A stretch of DNA of 64,000 nt. Origin: Echinicola soli (GTDB taxonomy: Bacteria > Bacteroidota > Bacteroidia > Cytophagales > Cyclobacteriaceae). The translations under genes were made by a program, and so were the position numbers. Below the pieces are notes generated by a model that saw nothing but the letters and a program-made list of their open reading frames with translations, was not told where the DNA came from and ran no database searches. Location: NCBI RefSeq assembly GCF_006575665.1, contig NZ_CP041253.1, positions 5,273,501 through 5,337,500 of the forward strand, written 5' to 3'. Positions 34,801 through 41,530 of the stretch are shown one piece after another. Within the stretch, counting starts at the first letter, position 1, and each line of letters opens with the position of its first letter.

Positions 34801-35513
34801 GAGACAGGGAAATGGCCTACGCACTATGGCTGGCAGGGTTTGATGTCAAGGACGTCCACATGACCGACCTTATCACTGGTCGTGAGACGTTGGAAGATGT
34901 CAATATGATCGTTTTCGTAGGAGGTTTCTCCAATTCCGATGTGTTGGGATCCGCCAAGGGCTGGGCAGGAGCTTTCCTGTTCAATGAAAAGGCAAAAACC
35001 GCTTTGGACAATTTCTATGCCCGTCCTGATACGCTGAGCCTTGGTGTATGTAACGGTTGTCAGTTAATGATAGAACTTGGGCTGATCAACCGTGACCATG
35101 ACGTGAAGCCAAAGATGTTGCACAATGAAAGCCATAAATTCGAATCTTCCTTTGTCAATGTGGACATTCCTGAAAACAACACCGTGATGTTCGGTTCTCT
35201 TTCCGGCCAACGGTTAGGGGTATGGGTGGCCCATGGTGAAGGAAAGTTCTCCCTTCCCAAAGAAGAGGAAGCGTACAATATTGGCATGAAATACAGCTAC
35301 CAGGCCTACCCTGGCAATCCTAATGGTTCGGATTACGCCGTAGCCGGTTTGGCCTCACGTGATGGCCGCCACTTGGCCATTATGCCACATATCGAACGCT
35401 CCCTGGCACCTTGGAACTGGCCTGATTACCCCGAGGAACTAATAGATCAGGAAATCACGCCGTGGGTAGAAGCCTTCGTCAATGCCAAAGAATGGGTAGC
35501 TTCCCACCAATAG
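31827..35513 (+). CDS. purL: Phosphoribosylformylglycinamidine synthase, single-chain (PurL)
   Basis: Catalyses the ATP- and glutamine-dependent conversion of FGAR to FGAM in purine synthesis. At 1228 aa it is the large, fused type with N-terminal PurS-like, linker, two AIRS-like synthetase halves and a C-terminal glutaminase. Visible landmarks: [43 protein letters not shown] (ATP/FGAR site), [29 protein letters not shown]. The glutaminase domain has the nucleophile Cys in [15 protein letters not shown] and the His-Glu pair in IMPHIERS. Housekeeping gene, monocistronic, with a -7 box 34 bp upstream. Confidence 0.97.
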   Translation: [1228 protein letters not shown]

Positions 35514-35521
35514 TGGATCAC

Positions 35522-35560
35522 CCCTTGGAGTCAGTACTTTTTTTTTACTGACTTCAAGGG
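35522..35560 (+). terminator. Long hairpin after purL (unusual terminator candidate)
   Basis: CCCTTGGAGTCAGTA (35522-35536) pairs with TACTGACTTCAAGGG (35546-35560) over all 15 positions, one of them G-T. The 9-nt loop is CTTTTTTTT. It begins 8 bp after the purL stop. The U-tract sits in the loop rather than after the stem, so ordinary Rho-independent action is doubtful; it may protect the 3' end or act on the opposite strand. Confidence 0.5.
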
Positions 35561-35597
35561 ACTTACAAAAAACCCTCAAAAAAACTTTAAATCAGGG

Positions 35598-35628
35598 TTT
35601 GCATTAAAAAAAAAAGCACATACCTTTG
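35598..35628 (+). promoter_or_regulatory. Promoter of tRNA-Gln
   Basis: TTTG (35598-35601), 19 bp, then TACCTTTG (35621-35628): an exact match to the Bacteroidota TTTG-N19-TAnnTTTG promoter, with an A-rich spacer. The tRNA begins 40 bp further on. Confidence 0.85.
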
Positions 35629-35668
35629 TGTCACATTTAAGGCAAACACGGCCTTAAGCACATAAAAA

Positions 35669-35741
35669 TGACCCATGGTGTAACTGGCAACACGTCTGAT
35701 TTTGGTTCAGAAGAGTCTAGGTTCGAGCCCTAGTGGGTCAA
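35669..35741 (+). tRNA. tRNA-Gln (anticodon UUG)
   Basis: Full cloverleaf by eye: acceptor TGACCCA / TGGGTCA with discriminator A; D-stem around GTGT...ACAC; anticodon stem TCTGA / TCAGA with loop TTTTGGT, giving anticodon TTG (Gln); T-arm CTAGG-TTCGAGC-CCTAG. The CCA end is not encoded. It is followed directly by a terminator and by the left copy of a direct repeat that recurs 2.4 kb downstream, so its 3' end seems to have served as an integration site. Confidence 0.95.
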
Positions 35742-35810
35742 CAAAAGCAAAAACCGCATTACGAAATGCGGTTTTTGCTTTTTAAAAGAAACCAGTTTTC
35801 AGTTTGCCTT
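35736..35810 (+). repeat. Direct repeat, left (attL-like), at the tRNA-Gln 3' end
   Basis: Starts with the last bases of the tRNA. The first 26 bases (35736-35761) are identical to 38132-38157; then AATGCGGTTTTTG and CAGTTTTYAGTTTGCCTT also recur in the same order, ending at 35810 / 38207. It includes the tRNA terminator. Confidence 0.8.
35743..35782 (+). terminator. Terminator of tRNA-Gln
   Basis: AGCAAAAACCGCATT-ACGA-AATGCGGTTTTTGCT followed by TTTT: a perfect 15-bp stem with a 4-nt loop, starting 2 bp after the tRNA. Confidence 0.93.
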
Positions 35811-35991
35811 AAATGCCATCTATATTCATATTTTTTATGACCCTTTCTTTTTATCTCGAATTATTTCATTTAATAGCTCCCGAAAATTTAAACGCTTAAC
35901 TTTTTTCTTGAATTAGGTCGTTTATCTGACCAATGATTCTTTCTAGAATAATATTTGTTACTTACATTAAGTGCTTTAATATAGAATTCAT

Positions 35992-36306
35992 ATGAAATCC
36001 ATAAAATCAAATACAGCATATCCAAACCTACCTCAAAGGTTGTTCTGGGATTTCGATTTCGATAAACTGGATTGGGATAAAAGCTATCGAACAGTCATCG
36101 AAAGGGTAATTGAGCGGGGTACTAAAACTGAATTGACTGAAATGACGAGGTATTATGGCAAAAACTTAATTAAGTCTGCTTTAAAAGACGAGATCAATTA
36201 TCTTCCTGAATATGCCATTGACTTGGTTGAACAAAATTTTGGCTTAAAAAGAACCCAACTCAAATGCTACAAAAAGACACAGTCTCGGCATCAACATTGG
36301 CTTTGA
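35992..36306 (+). CDS. DUF6922-like small protein, associated with AbiEii systems
   Basis: A 104-aa cytoplasmic protein. The N-terminus LPQRLFWDFDFDKLDWDKSYRTVIERVIERG and the middle RYYGKNLIKSAL ... YLPEYAIDLVEQNFGLKRTQLKCYKK match my memory of DUF6922 proteins, which in Bacteroidota often sit beside AbiEii/AbiGii nucleotidyltransferase genes. It lacks catalytic motifs and resembles a small HTH-like or adaptor protein. It lies 208 bp upstream of the AbiEi gene, in the same direction, inside the tRNA-borne element. Role in the toxin-antitoxin module unknown. Confidence 0.75.
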   Translation: MKSIKSNTAYPNLPQRLFWDFDFDKLDWDKSYRTVIERVIERGTKTELTEMTRYYGKNLIKSALKDEINYLPEYAIDLVEQNFGLKRTQLKCYKKTQSRHQHWL

Positions 36307-36463
36307 TTAATGAAAGATGAGAAACGTCAAGGATTTCTATTTTTAGCAGGCTATGCCGCCACAGCTCTACGACTTTGATCTCCTATATCTTATCATAACT
36401 TTTCTTACCCTCACCTGAATTCCTTCATTCATTTAATAGTTTACATTTTGTAACAATATCAAA

Positions 36464-36492
36464 AGATAATCGGATATTTTTCGATTATCTTA
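36464..36492 (+). promoter_or_regulatory. Palindromic operator candidate upstream of abiEi
   Basis: A perfect 10-bp inverted repeat, AAGATAATCG (36464-36473) and CGATTATCTT (36483-36492), with a 9-bp spacer, ends 21 bp before the abiEi start codon. AbiEi antitoxins are known to repress their own operon through inverted repeats, so this is the natural operator candidate. Confidence 0.65.
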
Positions 36493-36513
36493 TTTATTTT
36501 ATACATTTATGAT

Positions 36514-37149
36514 ATGGATGTAAACCAGCAAATACGTAATCATTCCCATGCGCCCATTTCCCACCAATTACTTATCCATTGGTTAAAAGGATATAAAAGG
36601 CCAAATGATAAAATCATGCATTTAAAGACCAAAGGAATATTGAGCCAAATAAAAAAAGGGCTCTATACAGCTGGTCCAGGATTGACCAATGATAAACCTG
36701 ACCTGATCCTGCTGGCAAACCACATTCTTGGCCCAAGTTATGTCTCCATGGAAACCGCCCTATCACATTATGGAATGATCCCCGAAAGGGTCTTTGAGAT
36801 TACCTCCATGTGTACCAAAAGCTCCCGGGAATTTCATACTCTCTACGGAACATTTTCCTACAGGCAGCTACCACTTACCTACTATGCTTTGGGAATAAGA
36901 TCAACCCCTGTTTCAACGAACCAGTTTGCACTAATGGCCACTCCAGAAAAGGCTATATGTGACAAAATCGTCACTACTCCAGGCACTATCAGAAGCATAG
37001 CTTCGGCTTATAATTTCCTTGTTGAGAACTTACGAATGGACGAATTCCAGCTTAGAAAACTTGATTTAGAATCAATCCGTAAATGGTTGGTAGTATCCCC
37101 CAAAAGCAGTAGCATTTATTACATAATAAAAATGATTGAGCGGTTATGA
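36514..37149 (+). CDS. Type IV toxin-antitoxin system antitoxin, AbiEi family
   Basis: A 211-aa protein. The N-terminal winged helix-turn-helix shows ISHQLLIHWLKGYKRPNDKIMHLKTKGILSQIKKGLYTAGP (about 16-57), the usual AbiEi pattern of a DNA-binding wing ending in 'kGlY'. The C-terminal antitoxin domain includes SYVSMETALSHYGMIPE, GIRSTPVSTNQFALMATPEKAICDKI and LRKLDLESIRKWL, all standard for the family. It overlaps the toxin gene by four bases (ATGA), the coupling normal for AbiE. AbiEi neutralises AbiEii without stable complex formation and represses the operon. A 10-bp palindrome lies just upstream. Confidence 0.9.
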   Translation: MDVNQQIRNHSHAPISHQLLIHWLKGYKRPNDKIMHLKTKGILSQIKKGLYTAGPGLTNDKPDLILLANHILGPSYVSMETALSHYGMIPERVFEITSMCTKSSREFHTLYGTFSYRQLPLTYYALGIRSTPVSTNQFALMATPEKAICDKIVTTPGTIRSIASAYNFLVENLRMDEFQLRKLDLESIRKWLVVSPKSSSIYYIIKMIERL

Positions 37150-38000
37150 TCAAAGATTGGTTAAATACATATAATCCCGGAAATGAGCAAGAAGCTAAAG
37201 ACGCATTGAGGGAAATTATGCAAGAAATTGCTCTTTCAGGGCTCTATAGATCAGGGTTCTTCGAAAAAGCGGCTTTTTACGGAGGGACAGCTCTTAGGAT
37301 ATTCTATGGCTTGGACAGGTTTTCTGAGGACCTCGATTTTAGTCTTTTGAAGGAGGACACTTCATTTTCCATTGCCAAATACGAAAATGCAATCATCGAC
37401 GAATTCGCATCTCTGGGAATGAACGTATCGATAAAGGAAAAAAACAAAACAGCAGACAGCAACATTAATTCGGCCTTCCTGAAATCGGAAACAGTGTGGA
37501 AGGAACTTATTTTGGAAGGAATAATCCCCCAAAACGGACTTAAACAAATGGCAAACATAAAGATAAAGCTTGAGATCGACACCAAGCCACCATTGGGCTT
37601 TGATACCGAAGAAAAGCTATTGTTAAAACCCTTTTCCTTTTACGTCAAATGTTTCTCCATTTCCGATCTGTTTGCAGGAAAAATGCATGCTCTTTTGTTC
37701 AGAAGATGGGGCACCAATGTAAAAGGGAGGGATTGGTACGATATGGAATGGTATATCCGGAGAGATACCAAATTGAATTTATCTCATTTTGCCGTTCGGG
37801 CAATGGATAGTGGTGACTGGAAGAAAAACCAAATATCAGAAACTGAGTTTCTTGAATTATTAAATAGAAGAATAGACACTGTAAATATGGATTATGTCAA
37901 AAGGGATATACGTAGATTCATAAAAACACCAAGCGTTTTGGATATCTGGAACAAGAATTATTTTAAAGATTTGATAAAGCATCTACAATTCACCACCTAA
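37146..38000 (+). CDS. Type IV toxin-antitoxin system toxin, AbiEii nucleotidyltransferase
   Basis: A 284-aa member of the AbiEii/AbiGii family, DNA-polymerase-beta-like nucleotidyltransferases that block growth, in characterised homologues by modifying tRNA ends. The catalytic motif is intact: FYGGTALRIFYGLDRFSEDLDFSLL (GG[ST]-x9-DxD) at about residues 42-66. Downstream, KLEIDTKPP carries a third acidic residue, and DLFAGKMHALLFRRWGTNVKGRDWYDMEWYI is the conserved KxxAl..R...KgRD.yD motif. No truncation, so toxin activity is likely. Translationally coupled to AbiEi. Expected role: abortive infection, that is, phage-triggered growth arrest. Confidence 0.92.
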   Translation: MIKDWLNTYNPGNEQEAKDALREIMQEIALSGLYRSGFFEKAAFYGGTALRIFYGLDRFSEDLDFSLLKEDTSFSIAKYENAIIDEFASLGMNVSIKEKNKTADSNINSAFLKSETVWKELILEGIIPQNGLKQMANIKIKLEIDTKPPLGFDTEEKLLLKPFSFYVKCFSISDLFAGKMHALLFRRWGTNVKGRDWYDMEWYIRRDTKLNLSHFAVRAMDSGDWKKNQISETEFLELLNRRIDTVNMDYVKRDIRRFIKTPSVLDIWNKNYFKDLIKHLQFTT

Positions 38001-38108
38001 AAACCAAATAACAGCTAGTTGCATCTACCCATCTCGATCCAATCAATAGATCTTTATTGAAGCTGGAATTTGAATCAATTCCAATGCCATTTCCAAATCC
38101 TCCACAAA

Positions 38109-38207
38109 CCGGTTCGAAATAAGTACCAAGTGGTCAACAAAAGCAAAAACCGCATTATGTAATGCGGTTTTTGTTGTTTTATAGCCTATCAGTTTTTAGT
38201 TTGCCTT
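38109..38207. repeat. Direct repeat, right (attR-like), with tRNA remnant
   Basis: From 38132 it repeats the tRNA-Gln 3' end plus terminator (26 bases identical, then about 50 diverged). Just before it, CCGGTTCGA at 38109-38117 looks like a decayed T-arm of the same tRNA. This is the far boundary of the AbiE-bearing element. Confidence 0.7.
38142..38180. terminator. Bidirectional terminator between abiEii and the ABC permease gene
   Basis: CAAAAACCGCATTA / TAATGCGGTTTTTG (38144-38157 and 38160-38173) is a perfect 14-bp palindrome with T-rich flanks on both strands. It is a copy of the tRNA-Gln terminator and lies between the convergent ends of the toxin gene and the permease gene. Confidence 0.75.
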
Positions 38208-38257
38208 TAAGGTAACCATTTTCCCACCTTACTATAACTTGGGATACAACTATTTCT

Positions 38258-40645
38258 TTACTCATCCTTCAATACATTGACAGGATTGGTAATCGCAGCT
38301 CGGTAACTCAAGCCGCTGATGGTCAGCAATGCCACGCAAAGGGTAAGCAGGCCCGCCAATCCAAAAATCCACCAGTCCAATGTGGTCTTATAGGCAAAGC
38401 TTTCCAGCCACTTGCTCATAAAATAATAGGACACTGGACAAGCTATGGCAAAAGCCACCAAAACCCACCTTACAAAATCCGCATTGAGCAGTACGATAAT
38501 TTCCCTTACCGTGGCACCATTGACCTTGCGCACACCGATTTCCTTTACCCGCTTCTGGGTATCATCCAATGCGATCGCAAACAGCCCAATGCATGAAATC
38601 AAAAGGGCAACTAGCGTAAACAGGATAAAAATGGTACTTAACTGCTTTTCCTTCTGGTAAAGGGCTTGGATTTCATCCTCAAAAAAACGGTAATGGAATG
38701 TTTGCCCAGGGTTTAATTCATCAAACAATCCCTTCACAAAAGCCAGTCCTTCCTGCTCCGCTCCATTATGAAACTTGAGCATAAAATCCCTCTCAAAATC
38801 CTCAAAATACAACATGATCAAAGGCTCCGGTTTCGCAGAAAGGTGTTGATAATTAAAATCCTTGACCACTCCTAAAATCCTATACTCGCCACCCCAGCTG
38901 CTACTTTCTAACGTGGTGGTAGCGATGTCATCAATTTGCCAATATTTTTTTGCCATCTCATTAATTACCACTTTTTTTGAACGTTCCTTATCTTTTTCAT
39001 TGTCAAAAAAACGCCCTTCAGATAATTCCAATCCAAAAACATCTTCATAACCAGGCCCTACCGCAAGCATGTTTACCGTCGAAAATTCCCTTCCTGCTTT
39101 TTCCGTTTTCCAGTCCATTGACGACGGCTCCAAAATAGTCCCTCCCTGTGAAAAAGAAGCAACAGCGGAGTGGGATACAATTTCATTTTTGACATACTGG
39201 AATTTCTCCTTAACCTCCTCATATTTTCTGACCATCTCCTCCCTGTTACCCTTAAACCGGGGCATTTCATTAAAAAGTTTTGTCCGCAGTATATTTTGGG
39301 ACTCTATGCCCAAATCCTTGTCAAGCATAAAATTCAATTGCCTGGAGACCATAAAAGCTGAGATCAACAAGATAAAAGTCAGCGAAAACTGTACGACGAT
39401 TACCAACCTTTTACTGAGTAAAAATCTCCCTCCATCAAATTGTCCCTTCAGACTTTTGGTAAGGGACATTCGTAAGAGAATTGTCATAGGGTACACGATA
39501 GCCAGCGCCCCCATCAATAGCAGTACCACTCCATTGATAAGAATAATTTGCCCCAATGAAGGCAATAACCCTGCGCCAGTCAGCGCATTGAAAAATGGCA
39601 ACACCAAATGATAAGCGCCAATGGCCAACGAAAAGGCTATGACTATTAATATCATTATATTTACCAGCTTTTGATAAACCAAATGCCTGCCTTCTGCTCC
39701 GTAAATCAGGTTGGTAGCAGCTTGTTTTATGGAAACATTGGTCTCTATTACCTGAAGGTTGGAAAAATTCAAGACAGAAATCAGCAAAATAACCCCTATC
39801 ATAATCACTAGGACATAAACCTGAGACCTATCCCCCTTTTTGGACACTCCTGTAGTCCACTTATCGGAGATCTCTGTTGAATAATACAATCCAAGAAAGG
39901 GCTTTATACTGCTCTCACTGTCCTTAAACTGGTGATGTTCCTTTCCGATATCCTTTATTATTGCCTTAAACGCACCTTCATCGAAACCGGACTTGGTAAG
40001 AATATAATCTGTTTCGGACCGGGAAAACACATTGGGATCCTTATGTTGGGGCAAAACAAAATCAAACGCTATGGAACTATTCGATGGAGGATTAGCTAAG
40101 ATGCCTTTTATAGTATATTCCATTTCTCCACGTACATCCACTTTGATCACTTGACCGATAGGATCCTGATGCCCAAACATTTGTTGAGACAACTTTTCTG
40201 TGATCAAAATACCATCTTCCGACCTCATGGCCTCCTTTCCTTCTCCACGCTTTACCTCAAAATCAAAAACATCAAAAAACAAACTGTCCGAAACAATGCC
40301 TTCCGGCATATAGGTTCTTCCTTCATAGATCAACTTTATCTCTTCCTCCCTATATTTCCTAATGGATGTAGCTTTTTCTATGGAAGGATAATTACGATAA
40401 TCAAAATTAAAGAATGAACTGGCTCCAATTGGTGTCCATTCGCTTCCCTCGTTGGCCCTGTTGACTATCGCATAGATATCTTTTCCTCTACTATGGAATT
40501 TATCCATAGAGAGTTCATTATAGACATAGGTAAAAAGTAGGGAGATACAGACCGTTCCCAACAGTAGGGTCAATACACTGCCCAAAGACACGGACAGTTT
40601 GTTCCTGAAATTGCGAAAAGCGTACTTAATGTAATGAAAAATCAT
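38258..40645 (-). CDS. MacB/FtsX-type ABC transporter permease
   Basis: A 795-aa permease with the Bacteroidota layout: one N-terminal helix (about 15-38), a MacB periplasmic core domain, three helices (about 270-400), a fourth (415-440), a second periplasmic domain, then three C-terminal helices (about 675-780) ending with the FtsX signature IGLFAIALDDTQKRVKEIGVRKVNGATVREIIVLL. It does not pump small molecules through the membrane; relatives act as mechanotransmitters that push substrate from the periplasm through an outer-membrane duct. It overlaps the ATPase gene by four bases. A HlyD-like adaptor is encoded just upstream. Confidence 0.93.
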   Translation of the reverse strand: MIFHYIKYAFRNFRNKLSVSLGSVLTLLLGTVCISLLFTYVYNELSMDKFHSRGKDIYAIVNRANEGSEWTPIGASSFFNFDYRNYPSIEKATSIRKYREEEIKLIYEGRTYMPEGIVSDSLFFDVFDFEVKRGEGKEAMRSEDGILITEKLSQQMFGHQDPIGQVIKVDVRGEMEYTIKGILANPPSNSSIAFDFVLPQHKDPNVFSRSETDYILTKSGFDEGAFKAIIKDIGKEHHQFKDSESSIKPFLGLYYSTEISDKWTTGVSKKGDRSQVYVLVIMIGVILLISVLNFSNLQVIETNVSIKQAATNLIYGAEGRHLVYQKLVNIMILIVIAFSLAIGAYHLVLPFFNALTGAGLLPSLGQIILINGVVLLLMGALAIVYPMTILLRMSLTKSLKGQFDGGRFLLSKRLVIVVQFSLTFILLISAFMVSRQLNFMLDKDLGIESQNILRTKLFNEMPRFKGNREEMVRKYEEVKEKFQYVKNEIVSHSAVASFSQGGTILEPSSMDWKTEKAGREFSTVNMLAVGPGYEDVFGLELSEGRFFDNEKDKERSKKVVINEMAKKYWQIDDIATTTLESSSWGGEYRILGVVKDFNYQHLSAKPEPLIMLYFEDFERDFMLKFHNGAEQEGLAFVKGLFDELNPGQTFHYRFFEDEIQALYQKEKQLSTIFILFTLVALLISCIGLFAIALDDTQKRVKEIGVRKVNGATVREIIVLLNADFVRWVLVAFAIACPVSYYFMSKWLESFAYKTTLDWWIFGLAGLLTLCVALLTISGLSYRAAITNPVNVLKDE

Positions 40646-41331
40646 ACGGATGCTGTTTTTTGTTGATTTTCGGTTACAATTTTTCCATCAAAAAGGTTGA
40701 TCACCCTATGGGCAAAACTGGCATCATGATGGGAGTGGGTCACCATGACAATAGTGGTTCCTTCCTTGTTCAGCTCTGTCAAGAGGTTCATGACTTCCTG
40801 CCCGTTTTTGGAGTCCAGGTTACCCGTAGGTTCATCAGCAAGGATCAGCTTGGCATTGGCCACCAAAGCCCGGGCAATGGCCACCCTTTGTTGTTGGCCT
40901 CCGGAAAGTTGCTTTGGGAAGTGCTTCATGCGATGTCCCATTTCCATTCTTTTGAGTACCTCGTGAATTCGCTTTTTCCTATCTGCTGCACTCAGCTTCA
41001 GATAGATCAAGGGGAGTTCTACATTCTCATATACATTCAGCTCATCGATCAGGTTAAAGCTCTGAAACACAAAGCCAATATTTCCTTTTCGGTACTTGGT
41101 ACGGTTATTTTCTTTTAGGTTTCCCACCGATGTACCATCAAAGTGGTAAGTCCCGGAACTGGGATTATCCAAAAGCCCTATGATATTTAACAGGGTAGAC
41201 TTTCCACAACCAGAAGGTCCCATAATTGCTAGAAACTCACCTTTTTTCACATGCAGGTTGATATTGTTAAGGGCAGTGGTTTCTATTTCTTCTGTTCGAA
41301 AAACTTTCGATAGGTTATTTGCTTTTATCAT
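40642..41331 (-). CDS. MacB/LolD-type ABC transporter ATP-binding protein
   Basis: A 229-aa ATPase with all motifs: Walker A GPSGCGKST (about 38-46), Q-loop FVFQSFNL, signature LSGGQQQRVAIARAL, Walker B LILADEPTGNLD and switch VTHSHHD. Size and sequence place it with MacB/LolD/FtsE-type ATPases that pair with FtsX-fold permeases. Its stop overlaps the permease start. The gene is separated from the adaptor gene by 200 bp that contain a partial MITE-like element. Confidence 0.96.
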   Translation of the reverse strand: MIKANNLSKVFRTEEIETTALNNINLHVKKGEFLAIMGPSGCGKSTLLNIIGLLDNPSSGTYHFDGTSVGNLKENNRTKYRKGNIGFVFQSFNLIDELNVYENVELPLIYLKLSAADRKKRIHEVLKRMEMGHRMKHFPKQLSGGQQQRVAIARALVANAKLILADEPTGNLDSKNGQEVMNLLTELNKEGTTIVMVTHSHHDASFAHRVINLFDGKIVTENQQKTASV

Positions 41332-41363
41332 GTATTTATAAGTTTATGTTTATTTTTTTTCTT

Positions 41364-41450
41364 TCAACCCGCATATGCATTGGGGCTTCGTTATAGCCTA
41401 TCCCGAAATCCTTCGGGGAATGTAGAGAAGAGCCGAAAGCACAATACCGG
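41364..41450. repeat. Partial MITE-like element between adaptor and ATPase genes
   Basis: CAACCCGCATATGCATTGGG followed by TATAGCCTATCCCGAAA, CCTTCGGGGAATGTAGAGAA and GCCGAAAGCACAATA follows the left half of copy A (3489-3575) with substitutions. The right half and its inverted end are missing. Confidence 0.65.
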
Positions 41451-41530
41451 ACTTTAAAATATCAGGAATTTACAATGCCCCCTTCTTAAGCTCAGTGGTG
41501 CAAAAGTTTCCATCTTCTATTTCTTTTCCT

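Larger units (their letters stand above)
35742..38207. mobile_element. AT-rich element inserted at tRNA-Gln, carrying an AbiE-type toxin-antitoxin module
   Basis: Bounded by the direct repeats 35736-35810 and 38132-38207, with the left one intact in the tRNA gene. The right boundary is preceded by a decayed tRNA 3' piece (GGTTCGA at 38111-38117). The interior is visibly more AT-rich than purL or the ABC genes on either side, and holds three genes (DUF6922-like, AbiEi, AbiEii). There is no integrase, so this is either a remnant or a passively moved cassette. Confidence 0.65.

Noticed and set aside
38109..38140. A second functional tRNA-Gln before the ABC permease gene
   Set aside because: Only a T-arm-like GGTTCGA and a diverged 3' end are present; acceptor, D and anticodon arms are missing.
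35736..38207. The two copies of the tRNA-terminator repeat read as a CRISPR or tandem array
   Set aside because: Only two copies 2.4 kb apart with genes between; no spacer-sized intervals. I saw no CRISPR array anywhere in the window.
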